From Ch67 sp041395845 (lineage in GTDB: Bacteria; Pseudomonadota; Gammaproteobacteria; Pseudomonadales; Ketobacteraceae), in NCBI GenBank assembly GCA_041395845.1, contig JAWKZS010000020.1:17171-81170 (forward strand): a stretch of 64,000 bases of DNA. The letters run 5' to 3'. Made by a program: the position numbers and the translations under genes. Shown here in pieces: positions 46,301-55,357 of the stretch; the stretch's first letter is position 1; each line of letters begins with the position of its first letter. The notes under the pieces are model-generated. The model was not told where the DNA came from and did not search any database. It saw only the letters and a list, made by a program, of their open reading frames with translations.

Positions 46301-46988
46301 CAATACTCGCAATTTCGGCAGCGGTGAGCGGGCGATACTCGCCGGGGGCCAGTTCGTCATCCAGCACGATGCCGGCGATCTGTTCCCGGTGCAGGGATTC
46401 CACATGGTTGTTGATGGCGGCAAACATGCGCTTCACCTGATGGTATTTGCCCTCGTGCAGGATCAGTTTCACTTCCGTTGGTGTGACGATTTCGAGTTCC
46501 GCCGGCCGGGTGCGTTTTTTCTCGTTGCGCAGCAGCACGCCCTGGGCGAACACGGCGATGGCGTCTTCGGATACCGGCTCTGCCAGCGTCACCCGGTAGA
46601 TCTTGGCTTTGTGAGCCTTGGGTGACGTGACCCGATGATTCCATTGGCCGTCATCGGTAATCAATACCAATCCGGTGGTATCGATGTCCAGCCGGCCGGC
46701 TACCTGCAGGGATTCAAGGTCGTCCTCGTCCAGTAGTTCCAGCACGGTGGGATGCTGGCTGTCGCGGTTGGCGCAGACGTATCCGGTGGGCTTGTTGAGC
46801 ATGAAGTAGCGGGGGCCTGCCGGCGCGATGGTCATGCCCGACCACTGCACGTCGGCGTCGTCGGCAATGTTGGCGGTGGGATCGGTGATCATGCGGCCAT
46901 CCACCAGCACATCACCCTGCTTGATGACCTGGCGGGCTTCCTTGCGGGACAGTCCGGAAAAGTTACTTAGGTATTTGTCGAGTCGCAT
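46290..46988 (-). CDS. rsuA: 16S rRNA pseudouridine-516 synthase RsuA
   Basis: 232 residues. The N-terminal S4 domain begins MRLDKYLSNFSGLSRKEAR; the catalytic domain has AGRLDIDTTGLVLITDDG with the catalytic Asp, and EGKYHQVKRMFAAINNHV near the end. It matches E. coli RsuA over the whole length. The start is the ATG before RLDKYL; an upstream ATG would add 16 unrelated residues. Confidence 0.93.
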   Translation of the reverse strand: MRLDKYLSNFSGLSRKEARQVIKQGDVLVDGRMITDPTANIADDADVQWSGMTIAPAGPRYFMLNKPTGYVCANRDSQHPTVLELLDEDDLESLQVAGRLDIDTTGLVLITDDGQWNHRVTSPKAHKAKIYRVTLAEPVSEDAIAVFAQGVLLRNEKKRTRPAELEIVTPTEVKLILHEGKYHQVKRMFAAINNHVESLHREQIAGIVLDDELAPGEYRPLTAAEIASIDDV

Positions 46989-47357
46989 GACAGTCACTGG
47001 CGAAAAACCGCGATTATAGTGAGCCTTCTGCGTCAATTAAACCAATGCCGTGTCGTAGGACGTAAATACCTGTACCGGGGGTGTGGCCAGCCGTTGGTCG
47101 ACTTGCCTGTGGATAAGTGGCGAGTATTAGATTGATTCGTTCCAAGGCCAGCGATTTTTTTCAGGGGAACGCCATGAGCACTTTTGTACAATCCCTGACA
47201 GAACAAAACGATTTGTGAACTTGTTCAAATTGCGCATCAGCAATTGTGGAAAAGTGGCGTGGTCGGATTGCCTTGCGCGACAACCGCCTCCCATTAGACT
47301 GAATCCTGTCAGGCACAGAACATGTTTGAATCACCTACCGCTTGCAAGGAGATCGCT
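46989..47357. other. Intergenic stretch, nothing recognised
   Basis: No supported gene lies between rsuA and the small exported ORF. A short palindrome-like GAACTTGTTC is present near 47217, without a clear partner or promoter role. Confidence 0.4.
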
Positions 47358-47501
47358 ATGGACAGTATCCGGTTTATGGATCGTCTCGGTTCGGCCGCGC
47401 TGACCATCGCAGTGGTATCGGCGTTGCTTTTGTTTATTCCTGGGTTGGTGCGAGCCGCCCCATTAGCGCACAGTGGTGTAGAAGCAGTCGTCATGCAGTA
47501 A
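47358..47501 (+). CDS. Small exported peptide
   Basis: 47 codons with a strong AGGAGAT site six bases upstream of the ATG. The peptide has a short basic start (DSIRFMDRLG), a hydrophobic core (LTIAVVSALLLFIPGLV) and an AxA-like end (RAA), followed by a mature part of only about 15 residues. It could be a secreted or membrane peptide. No family is recognised. Confidence 0.55.
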   Translation: MDSIRFMDRLGSAALTIAVVSALLLFIPGLVRAAPLAHSGVEAVVMQ

Positions 47502-47650
47502 CGTTGTAAACGCGCAGTAGCAGGTTGCGCCGCACGTTTGTATCCGGCGGCGCCTTCGGAAATTTGGTCGTGCCGACCTGTAAGACCGGAGTGGATGTAA
47601 ACACAATCAGTGACAGTTGAGCGGGCGTCGCGCAGTTGATTGTCGCGGGG

Positions 47651-47682
47651 AAAAGGCCACGGTAGTGAAATACCGTGGCCTT
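47651..47682 (-). terminator. Rho-independent terminator for the reverse gene
   Basis: 12-bp perfect stem AAGGCCACGGTA/TACCGTGGCCTT with a 6-nt loop, lying eight bases after the reverse-strand stop; on that strand it ends in a run of T. Confidence 0.85.
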
Positions 47683-47689
47683 CCTGCTT

Positions 47690-48760
47690 TCAGGCCGATG
47701 GATTTGCGCTGCGTTTGCGCCACCACAGCAGTCCCAGCATCATCAGCAGGCCAGCGCCGATGCTACCGCCGGAATGGTGACTTTCCTCGTAGTAGTATTC
47801 TTCTTCCACCACGTAGTAGCTACTGTCGTAGTCGGCGCTTTCCATGCGCACCGGTGTCGACAGGGGAGTGGTTGATGTCAGCAATACGGTGTGCGTGTAG
47901 GCATCATGCAGCTGCACTCCCAGTCTATACGCCTGCGGATCAAAGCCACCATTCAGTGCGAAGTCCAGCCGGATCACGTCAAAGGTGGAGTAACCGGACA
48001 CGGTCACCACGCTGGAATTCTTCAGGGGAATCCATTCATCGTGACGATCCACCAGGTACAGGCTGGCGTAGATGCTGCGGGTCTGCTGCGGTGCATCCAC
48101 ATCCAGACGTATCTCGGCCTCGGTGTAATAGCCGTCACCATCGTTATCACCCAGCAGGGTAAAGGCAAATTCGAACAGTTGCAGCGCTGCGTTTGTCACC
48201 GCATCACGCTCGGCATCTTCCAGAAACAGCTGATTCAGGCGTGGATACTGATTGGGACTGATCGTCAGCATCAGTGCGTTGGTCTGGGCATCGTACACCC
48301 GCAGCGTCAGCGCATAGTCCGTGGACGGATAGCCATCGGTCAGCAGCACGGTGGCGCTGTAGGTGTCACTGCCGGTCGCGCCATTCACGGTAAACGGGTC
48401 GGTGCGGAACAGCGGTGTGGTTGCGCCGTTGTCCAGCTGTCCGGTGACATAGATGCGGGTGTTGCTGTAGCGGGAATCGATATCGAAAAAGATTTCGAAT
48501 TGTTGATAAAAGCCGTCGCCATCGTTGTCGCGCTGGAAGTCGATCCACAGGTCGTACAGGCCAACCGTGTCGCCGCCGGCAATGCTGCGTCCTGTGGCCA
48601 GGGTGTTGGCACCGGGCTGATCGTCGGTGGTATCGCGATTGGGGTTGGCCACGGTTTTGCCGGTGAACTTGGCGGTCGGGTCCGTGGCGGCCTGGGCTGC
48701 ATTGTGAAGGGCAGCCACAATCAGTGAAACGAACAACAGAAGCAGGATAGGTTTTTTCAT
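47690..48760 (-). CDS. Exported choice-of-anchor H-like protein with GlyGly-CTERM tail
   Basis: 356 residues from the ATG with AAGGAG eight bases upstream. Signal peptide (KKPILLLLFVSLIVAAL, cut near AQAA). Two similar Asp-rich modules: DLWIDFQRDNDGDGFYQQFE and FAFTLLGDNDGDGYYTEAEI, each a calcium-binding-like DxDxDG loop. The C-terminus has a tyrosine-acid stretch (YYVVEEEYYYEE), then HHSGGSIGAGLLMMLGLLWW and RKR: a Gly-Gly, helix, basic-tail sorting signal of the kind processed by rhombosortase. It would be displayed at the cell surface. Confidence 0.82.
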   Translation of the reverse strand: MKKPILLLLFVSLIVAALHNAAQAATDPTAKFTGKTVANPNRDTTDDQPGANTLATGRSIAGGDTVGLYDLWIDFQRDNDGDGFYQQFEIFFDIDSRYSNTRIYVTGQLDNGATTPLFRTDPFTVNGATGSDTYSATVLLTDGYPSTDYALTLRVYDAQTNALMLTISPNQYPRLNQLFLEDAERDAVTNAALQLFEFAFTLLGDNDGDGYYTEAEIRLDVDAPQQTRSIYASLYLVDRHDEWIPLKNSSVVTVSGYSTFDVIRLDFALNGGFDPQAYRLGVQLHDAYTHTVLLTSTTPLSTPVRMESADYDSSYYVVEEEYYYEESHHSGGSIGAGLLMMLGLLWWRKRSANPSA

Positions 48761-48802
48761 GATGGGTCTCCTTTGCCATGGCGCCATTACAGCGCCCGGG
48801 CC

Positions 48803-48851
48803 CTGAATCGAACCTGAATGCATCGCCGGTTTGCATTCAGGTTTGATTCAG
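48803..48851. repeat. 20-bp inverted repeat between divergent genes
   Basis: CTGAATCGAACCTGAATGCA (48803-48822) pairs with TGCATTCAGGTTTGATTCAG (48832-48851) with one mismatch across a 9-base loop. It lies between the starts of two divergent exported-protein genes. It could be an operator or form a transcript hairpin. Confidence 0.75.
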
Positions 48852-48901
48852 CCTCACGGGAATAACGTGGAGGGACTTAAACAGCAAAAGGAGAATTCCT
48901 T

Positions 48902-49315
48902 ATGTGGATGAAAAACAAACTACTGCCAGCGACGATTCTGATCGCGGCCGCCGGTGCCCTGACGGTGAATCAGGCTCAGGCCTTCGATGATGATGCGGCG
49001 GCGGTTCTGGTGGGGGTTGCGGTCGGCGGTTTGACCACCTATGCCCTGCAGAACGCGAACAAGCATCATCACCGGGGTGGCTATGAGTATGAATATGAGC
49101 GGCGTGAATACCGGGAACCTCCCCGTTATCACCACCAGCCGACCCGGGTGGAGCACTACGTGATCCACAACCCGCCCCAGTATCATGAGCGTGGGTACGA
49201 ACGGGTTGGCTACGGTCATGATCGTGGTCATCACCGCGGGCACCACAAGGGCCGTGACCGTCATCGTGGCGGTTATGAGTACGAGTATGAATACAAGCGG
49301 CGGAGTTCGTTCTGA
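48902..49315 (+). CDS. Small exported His/Tyr-rich protein
   Basis: 137 residues. A signal peptide ends near AQAF, followed by a glycine-rich short hydrophobic stretch (VLVGVAVGGLTTYAL) and a highly polar tail. The tail holds two near copies of HRGGYEYEYE (about 57 and 122) and many His, Arg and Tyr residues. A cell-envelope or metal-binding role is possible. An AAGGAG site precedes the ATG. Confidence 0.72.
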   Translation: MWMKNKLLPATILIAAAGALTVNQAQAFDDDAAAVLVGVAVGGLTTYALQNANKHHHRGGYEYEYERREYREPPRYHHQPTRVEHYVIHNPPQYHERGYERVGYGHDRGHHRGHHKGRDRHRGGYEYEYEYKRRSSF

Positions 49316-49338
49316 CGCGGGTATTGATGGGAAAAATG

Positions 49339-49366
49339 ACTGCGGCCTTCGGGCCGCAGTTTTGTT
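49339..49366 (+). terminator. Rho-independent terminator
   Basis: Stem ACTGCGGCC/GGCCGCAGT capped by a TTCG tetraloop and followed by TTTTG. Confidence 0.93.
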
Positions 49367-49395
49367 TGTGAAGATCTGATCAGGCGATCTGCGGG

Positions 49396-51357
49396 TTACT
49401 CAAAATCCAGCAACTCGTCCAGAATCGAGCCGCCCGCCATGCCCAGCCCATAGCCGTAGTGTTCGTACTCCACCAGCTCGCTGGGAATGTATTCGAGAAA
49501 ATACGGACAGCCCTGGGCGTGCACGTAGGAACCGCCGTGGAACAGGGTGCGGTTGTCGTCGCCGGCGCGGGTGATGATCAGTTCGTTCTGGGCGCGGGTG
49601 AGGGCGACATAGAGGACGCGGCGTTCCTCTTCCTCGGCATCCTTGTCGCCCAGGCTGCGCAGGTGGGGATAGGCGCCCGGTTGTACGCCCAGGCAGTAAC
49701 AGACCGGGGCTTCGGTGCCCTTGGCGCTGTGCACGGTAATCACCGTCAACGTGTCTTCCTGCTCGCTCTGTTCCGCTTCGGAATTGGATACCGGATCGAG
49801 GGTGTAGGCTTCGACAAAGCCCAGCAGATCCTTGTAACGATGGGCCAGGCTCGCCAGCAGGCGCAGATCACCGGCGCGGCTTTCCCAGCGGTCGTAACGT
49901 TGCGACAGGGCCTTGCCCAGATGTTCTGCGGCCATCTTCAGCGCGGTGTGGGGTTCGCCGCGGTATTGCTGGACGATGGCGATGCCCTGACGTACATCTT
50001 CGCGGCGGGGCAGCAGGTCGGCCAGGGCGTCCAGGGGATTGTCGGCCGGCTGCAGTTGCAGCAGTCCCGCCACGACTTTGGCGGCAGTGGCATCGCCGAT
50101 CTTGGGCCAACATTTCAGATAGCGGATCCAGGCCAGTTCGTCGTAAGCGCTCAGAGCAGCCCGGCACAGGGATAGCAAGTCTTTGACGTGGGCAGCTTCC
50201 AGCAGGCTGGTGCCGCCGATGAATTTGTAGGGAATCTGCCGATCGATCAGCGCGCCTTCGAGGGTTTTCGCCGCCCAGGCGGAACGCACCAGCACCATGT
50301 GTTCACCCCAGCGGGCGCCGTTGTCGTGACGCTGCTGCAGGTCGGTGGCGATCCAGTCCGCTTCGTCGAACCTGCTTTCAAAATCGATCAGTCGGGGTTT
50401 CAAGCCACGGCCGCGATGTGCGTGTAATTCCTTGTCGTACTGCGTTGGCGATTGCGCCAGCAGCCAGTTGGCGATATCGAGAATTTCCTGGGTGGAGCGA
50501 AAGTTTTCCTGCAGTTTGAGCGTGGTGCTGCCGGGCACCCGGGATTCGAATTCGTGCACGTTGCGAAAATCGGCGCCGCGAAACGCATAAATGGACTGCG
50601 CATCATCACCCACGCAGAACAGCTGTGCGCCTTTGCCTTCGGCACCGGACAGCGCTGCCAGAATCCGCCACTGTAACGGATTGGTATCCTGCATTTCGTC
50701 CACCAGAATGTGCTGGTACAGACCGGCGATGCGCTCGCGCAGTTTGTCATTCTGTTCCAGTCCCTGCACGAACAGGTGCAGGATGTCGTCGTAATCCAGA
50801 TAGCGGCGTTCCTGTTTGCGCTGCTCATACTGCGTCGCGATCTGGCGAATCCGCTCCATCGTCGTTTCATCGTATTCGGTGAAACGCTGCAGATAATCCT
50901 CCAGCGCCAGACAGCAGTTCTTGGCGTAGGAAATCGTATTGAGCAGTGCCGAGCCTTTGGGGAAATCCTTTTTCTCGCCTTTTTTCAGCAGCTCGCCACG
51001 GATCAGCTGGATCAGGCTTTCGGCATCGTCGCGGTCGATGACATTGCGGTCTTCGACACCGAATGCTTTGGGAATCCGCCGCATCACCTGCAGACAGAAA
51101 TGGTGAAAGGTGCCGGCAGTGATCTTGTCGCTGACACCGCCCACTTCATTGTTCAGGCGGGCCAGCATTTCCTTGGCCGCCCGCCGGGTGAAGGTGAGCA
51201 TCAACAGCCGCTCGGCCGCCACACCGCTGCGGATCAGAAACAGAATCCGGGCGATGATGGTGCGGGTCTTGCCCGTGCCGGCACCAGCCAGTACCAGCAG
51301 ATGGCGGGCAGAACCGGTGTAATGGGCGGCGGCGGTCTGTTCGGCGTTGAGCTGCAT
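49396..51357 (-). CDS. UvrD/Rep-family superfamily 1 helicase
   Basis: 653 residues. Motif I AGAGTGKT near 24-31, motif Ia LTFTRRAAKEML, motif II LVDEMQDTN, motif III CVGDDAQSIYAFRGA, motif IV LQENFRSTQ, motif V TVHSAKGTE and motif VI YVALTRAQNEL. It is shorter than UvrD or Rep and lacks the C-terminal protein-binding tail. The second gene of a short operon, three bases after the small gene at 51361. DNA-repair or replication-fork role is inferred. Confidence 0.9.
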   Translation of the reverse strand: MQLNAEQTAAAHYTGSARHLLVLAGAGTGKTRTIIARILFLIRSGVAAERLLMLTFTRRAAKEMLARLNNEVGGVSDKITAGTFHHFCLQVMRRIPKAFGVEDRNVIDRDDAESLIQLIRGELLKKGEKKDFPKGSALLNTISYAKNCCLALEDYLQRFTEYDETTMERIRQIATQYEQRKQERRYLDYDDILHLFVQGLEQNDKLRERIAGLYQHILVDEMQDTNPLQWRILAALSGAEGKGAQLFCVGDDAQSIYAFRGADFRNVHEFESRVPGSTTLKLQENFRSTQEILDIANWLLAQSPTQYDKELHAHRGRGLKPRLIDFESRFDEADWIATDLQQRHDNGARWGEHMVLVRSAWAAKTLEGALIDRQIPYKFIGGTSLLEAAHVKDLLSLCRAALSAYDELAWIRYLKCWPKIGDATAAKVVAGLLQLQPADNPLDALADLLPRREDVRQGIAIVQQYRGEPHTALKMAAEHLGKALSQRYDRWESRAGDLRLLASLAHRYKDLLGFVEAYTLDPVSNSEAEQSEQEDTLTVITVHSAKGTEAPVCYCLGVQPGAYPHLRSLGDKDAEEEERRVLYVALTRAQNELIITRAGDDNRTLFHGGSYVHAQGCPYFLEYIPSELVEYEHYGYGLGMAGGSILDELLDFE

Positions 51358-51360
51358 GGA

Positions 51361-51555
51361 TCAGTGCTGGGTGAACTGGCGCGGGTCGAGGGGCTTGTCG
51401 AGTTCTTCCTGCAGAGCTTCGAGGCCACCCCAGATGGCGTCGCGGCCGGCATCTTCCGGCACTTTGGCGACCGCCATGATCAACACGCGGAGGATCTTCT
51501 TCATCCGTTCCTGATCCTGAAAATCAACGGGATTCAACGACTTGGTATCTGACAT
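51361..51555 (-). CDS. Small hypothetical upstream of helicase
   Basis: 64 residues, mostly helical and acidic at its ends (VDFQDQERMKKILRVLIMAV). The ATG is preceded by AAGGAA. It is co-transcribed with the helicase. Its promoter region contains the left copy of the 29-bp repeat that bounds the restriction island. No known family. Confidence 0.7.
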   Translation of the reverse strand: MSDTKSLNPVDFQDQERMKKILRVLIMAVAKVPEDAGRDAIWGGLEALQEELDKPLDPRQFTQH

Positions 51556-51588
51556 GGGGGGGTTCCTTCGATAGGGCCGCAGGGGGCC

Positions 51589-51617
51589 GGACTGCAAAGG
51601 GGGAAATATACCAGTTT
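51589..51617. repeat. Left 29-bp direct repeat of restriction island
   Basis: 29 bases running from GGACTGCAAAGG to ATATACCAGTTT, identical to 61052-61080. Read on the reverse strand it contains an extended -10-like TGGTATATT, so it may also hold the promoter of the small gene and helicase. The repeats enclose exactly the hsd genes. Confidence 0.9.
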
Positions 51618-51621
51618 TGCC

Positions 51622-54600
51622 TCAGCCCTGTCCCTTGAGCTGCAGCAGATCAAACACCATGCGGGCAAACCCCCGAGCCGTTTCGGGATTGGAAAGATAC
51701 TGCATCATCAGATTCTGCTGTGCTTCGCCACTCCCCAGAATCGCGTCATCAATGGCACGGGGAAAGTCCCCCAACATGGCCTGCTCAGGTGTGTTGTTGG
51801 CAATCTGCTGCATCACGGTTTTGTTTTCCCATACCTTGTCGGTAACGGTGTGGGCATAACTCACCAGATCGGCTTCGCTCAGACCATCGGTGACAAACAG
51901 CTCGTTCATCCTGGCGACGATCTGGGACAGCAGCTCGGCCTTGCGATCCTTGGGTTTGGCGCTACCGGCATCGCTGGCCGGTTGCAGCTGATAATCCGCT
52001 TTTTCCTCGGCCAGCTTCAGATCCTGTTGCTTCAATCGTGACAAGCGGTAGTGGCTCATAACCACATTGGTAAGATCAATATCGCCATCTTCAATCACCT
52101 GCTCGCGCAGCATGGGGCGAAGGTTGCGGGCGAACAGGCTGAGCTTTTCCAGATCCTTGTCATCGTAGTCAACGATCTGCGACATGAATTCATAAAAACG
52201 GGTGAAGGTGCCCAGATCTTTTTTGAAGATCTCCAGGCTGTCCTTTTCTTTCTTGCACTCCTTGAAACTGGTTTCAGCATTGGCAATCAGCACGGCATCA
52301 TTGGATCGTTTGGCACGTTCTACAATGTCTTTGGCGTGCTGGAATGCTTCGATGGCGTGTTTGTAGCGCTTGCTCCAGCGCTCTACGGCCGGACGCATGA
52401 TATTGCTTAATGCAGCGTTGCTCTTGTTCTTGCTGAAGAACGCCGTGGCAAACTGTTCAACCTCGGTCCACTGGAATATGCCGGTGGCGCGCAGCTTTTC
52501 GAACAGCTCAAACACCCGGTCTGGATCGGATACGTCTTCCAGCGCAGCGGTCTGGAAGTAGGGCAGAAAGGCATCCAGGATATCCTGGGAATCGTTATAA
52601 AAATCCAGAATAAACGTGCCACATTCCTTCTTGCCGGGATAAATCCGGTTCAGGCGCGATAACGTCTGCACGCATTCCACCCCGCCCAACGGTTTGTCCA
52701 CATACATGGCCACCAGCTTGGGCTGATCGAAACCGGTCTGGAACTTGTTGGCAACGATCATTACCTGGAAATCGTCGGTATCGAACGCCTTGCGCATGTC
52801 GCGGCCCTTCAGGCCGGTGTTCATGTTGTTTTCGGTGAATTTCTGGCCCAGCAGCGCGCTGCTGTCCGGATCGGCGTCGGAAAAATTCACCTCGCCGGAA
52901 AACGCCACCATGGCATGTACATTCTGATAGGCATGCTCGGCGATGTATTTGTCGAAGGCCAGCTTGTACCGCACTGCCTCCTTGCGGGAACTGGTGACCA
53001 CCATGGCCTTGGCCTGTCCGCCCAGCAGGTTTTTAACATGCTCGCGGAAATGCTCGATGATGATCTTCACTTTCTGGGCGATGCTGTGTTCGTGCAGGCG
53101 CACCCAGCGGCTCAGCTTTACCTTGGCCTTGCGGCTGTCCACCTCGTCATCATGGGCGGCCAGCTTCATCGCCAGTTGATAGGCTTCCTTGTAGTTGGTG
53201 TAGTTGCGCAGCACATCCAGAATGAACCCTTCTTCAATGGCCTGACGCATGGAATAGACATGAAACGCCTCAGGCTTGTTGGTTTTCGACGCCGGTAAAT
53301 CCGGATTGGGCAGGCGCCCAAACAATTCCAGGGTCTTGGCTTTTGGGGTAGCGGTAAAGGCGTAAAAATTCAGGTTCTGGTTGCCACGCCGGGCGGCGAT
53401 GGTGGCATCCATGATGTCATCGCTGGACAGCTCGTCTTCACCGCTGTCTTCCAGCATCAGCACTTCCCGCAATTGGCGGGCAGTGGAGCCGGACTGGGAA
53501 GAATGCGCCTCGTCGGCGATCACCGCATAACGGCGTTGTTTCAGGGTCACGCTGGCATCGATGGCGCGCAGTACATGGGGAAAGGTTTGGATCGTGACGA
53601 TGATAATGGGCTGGGACAACTCCAGCGCCTTGGCCAGCTTGTCCGATTTCGAGCCATCACCTTCCTTGTTGTTAATGCGTCCCACCACACCATCGGCATG
53701 TTCGAACTGCACGATCGTATCCTGTAGCTGGGCATCCAGCACCGTGCGATCAGTGACCACAATCACGGAATCAAACTGCTTGTTGCCGTCCGCGTCATGC
53801 AGGGTGGAAAGCTGATGTGCCGTCCAGGCGATGGAATTCGATTTGCCGGAACCGGCGCTGTGCTGGATCAGGTATTTATTGCCGGTGCCTTCCTGTTTGG
53901 CAGCGGCAATCAGTTTGTTCACGGCGTCCCACTGGTGATAGCGGGGGAATATCAGCGCCTCTTTCTTGTATTTGCGGCCATCCCACTCTTCTTTGTCTTC
54001 GATCTGCAGATGCACAAAGCGGTGAATGATCCGCAGCAGATTGTCCGGCAGCAGCACTTCGTTCCACAAATAGTCGGTGGCGTAGCGCTGGGTATCCTCG
54101 GGAATATCGTTGCCCGCGCCACCCTCGGCGGTGCCCTTGTTGAACGGCAAAAAATAGGTTTCGTTTCCCGCCAGCCGGGTGGCCATGTACACCTCGAACT
54201 GGCTCACGGCGAAATGCACCAGGGCGCCGCGTTTGAAGGTGAGCAGCGGTTCCGCTTTGCCAGTGGCCGGATCTTTGGGTGGCCGGGTCGTCTGATACTG
54301 GCGAATGGCCCGTTCCACCGACTGCTTGAACTCAGATTTCAATTCCAGTGTTGCCACGGGAATACCATTGACGAACAGCACCAGATCAATGCGCCAGCGT
54401 TTTGCCTGGCTACCTGTCTGCGCCAGATGCTCTTTGGAAGCATAAGGGCTATACACCAGCTCGGGCACGAGCCGCAGCCGGTTCTGCTGATAGTGGGCCA
54501 GTGTGGTGGGGTTCAGATCATGTTCCGGCTTGAACTGGGCCAGAAAAAAGCGCGCATTGCGGATTTTAAGGCCATGACGCAACACCCCCAGGGTGCCATA

Positions 54601-54873
54601 GGTGCGCAAATCCGTATTCACGGCAGTGGGATCAGCCTTTTTCAGCTGGCTGACCAGCTGCTGGATAAATTGCGCTTCGGTATCGATGGGGAACAGCTTG
54701 GCGAATTTTTCCCACTGCTGGGGCTGGGTTGCCTGGACAAAGGACAGGACATCGTCGGTATACAGCGCGCTATCGGCGTCATAGCCTGCCCCCGCGCCCA
54801 GCAGCCAGCCGCTGGCCTGCATCTGCGCAATGATATCGTTCTGGAAGTTGCGTTCCTGGGTAATGCTGTCCAT
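51622..54873 (-). CDS. hsdR: Type I restriction enzyme R subunit HsdR
   Basis: 1083 residues. The nuclease domain has RWRIDLVLF (Asp163) and LELKS (Glu177, Lys179), a PD-(D/E)xK site. Walker A SAGSGKS at 339-345 and the DEAH box at 453-456 start the translocase, and PLGGVECVQTLSRLNR is helicase motif VI. Length and order are normal, and no frameshift is seen. It cuts DNA after translocation with HsdM and HsdS. It lies 2.5 kb from hsdM/hsdS, separated by the toxin-antitoxin and nuclease genes. Confidence 0.93.
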   Translation of the reverse strand: MDSITQERNFQNDIIAQMQASGWLLGAGAGYDADSALYTDDVLSFVQATQPQQWEKFAKLFPIDTEAQFIQQLVSQLKKADPTAVNTDLRTYGTLGVLRHGLKIRNARFFLAQFKPEHDLNPTTLAHYQQNRLRLVPELVYSPYASKEHLAQTGSQAKRWRIDLVLFVNGIPVATLELKSEFKQSVERAIRQYQTTRPPKDPATGKAEPLLTFKRGALVHFAVSQFEVYMATRLAGNETYFLPFNKGTAEGGAGNDIPEDTQRYATDYLWNEVLLPDNLLRIIHRFVHLQIEDKEEWDGRKYKKEALIFPRYHQWDAVNKLIAAAKQEGTGNKYLIQHSAGSGKSNSIAWTAHQLSTLHDADGNKQFDSVIVVTDRTVLDAQLQDTIVQFEHADGVVGRINNKEGDGSKSDKLAKALELSQPIIIVTIQTFPHVLRAIDASVTLKQRRYAVIADEAHSSQSGSTARQLREVLMLEDSGEDELSSDDIMDATIAARRGNQNLNFYAFTATPKAKTLELFGRLPNPDLPASKTNKPEAFHVYSMRQAIEEGFILDVLRNYTNYKEAYQLAMKLAAHDDEVDSRKAKVKLSRWVRLHEHSIAQKVKIIIEHFREHVKNLLGGQAKAMVVTSSRKEAVRYKLAFDKYIAEHAYQNVHAMVAFSGEVNFSDADPDSSALLGQKFTENNMNTGLKGRDMRKAFDTDDFQVMIVANKFQTGFDQPKLVAMYVDKPLGGVECVQTLSRLNRIYPGKKECGTFILDFYNDSQDILDAFLPYFQTAALEDVSDPDRVFELFEKLRATGIFQWTEVEQFATAFFSKNKSNAALSNIMRPAVERWSKRYKHAIEAFQHAKDIVERAKRSNDAVLIANAETSFKECKKEKDSLEIFKKDLGTFTRFYEFMSQIVDYDDKDLEKLSLFARNLRPMLREQVIEDGDIDLTNVVMSHYRLSRLKQQDLKLAEEKADYQLQPASDAGSAKPKDRKAELLSQIVARMNELFVTDGLSEADLVSYAHTVTDKVWENKTVMQQIANNTPEQAMLGDFPRAIDDAILGSGEAQQNLMMQYLSNPETARGFARMVFDLLQLKGQG

Positions 54874-55065
54874 CTGATCCCCAAAGCGATCACGTAAATA
54901 CCGGTGGCCGCCAATGGCCGGCCAGCAGGCTGATTAATTCTATTAGGATGGCTGATGATTGCCGGTTTTGCCCCCCTGATCAACCGTTAGACAGATGGAA
55001 GGCAGGTTAGGCGGCCCGGATTGGCACAGGAAAGGCTATCCGGAACGCCTGGAATTGGTGGCATA

Positions 55066-55086
55066 TCCAAATTTGCTAAATATGGA
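55066..55086 (+). promoter_or_regulatory. Candidate ParD operator/promoter
   Basis: Inverted repeat TCCAAATTT, GCT, AAATATGGA with one mismatch lies 43 bases before the antitoxin gene. Toxin-antitoxin operons are usually self-repressed at such a site. Confidence 0.5.
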
Positions 55087-55128
55087 CATGGGCGGTATCT
55101 TTGCATCCAGTAAGAGGAGGCAAATGCC

Positions 55129-55356
55129 ATGAACATCAGCTTTACCAAAAAGCAGGAAGAATACATTGCGGCGCAGGTCGCTCACGGTGATTACCAGAAC
55201 GCCAGCGAAGTGGTGCGGGATGCGTTGCGCCTGCACCAGCTCTATCGCAACCGTGTACTGGAAGAACTGCGTGCCGAGATCGCCAAAGGCTGGGATGGGC
55301 CGACCAGTTCCCGCTCCGTGAAGGATATTATTCGGGACAAGACAGAGGGCGCGTGA
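55129..55356 (+). CDS. parD: ParD/CC2985-type antitoxin
   Basis: 75 residues. N-terminal ribbon-helix-helix (MNISFTKKQEEYIAAQVAHG, then DYQNASEVVRDALRLHQ) is the ParD DNA-binding fold, and the C-terminal tail would cover the toxin. AAGAGG precedes the ATG. It lies one base before the toxin gene and opposite in direction to hsdR. Confidence 0.9.
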   Translation: MNISFTKKQEEYIAAQVAHGDYQNASEVVRDALRLHQLYRNRVLEELRAEIAKGWDGPTSSRSVKDIIRDKTEGA

Positions 55357-55357
55357 T

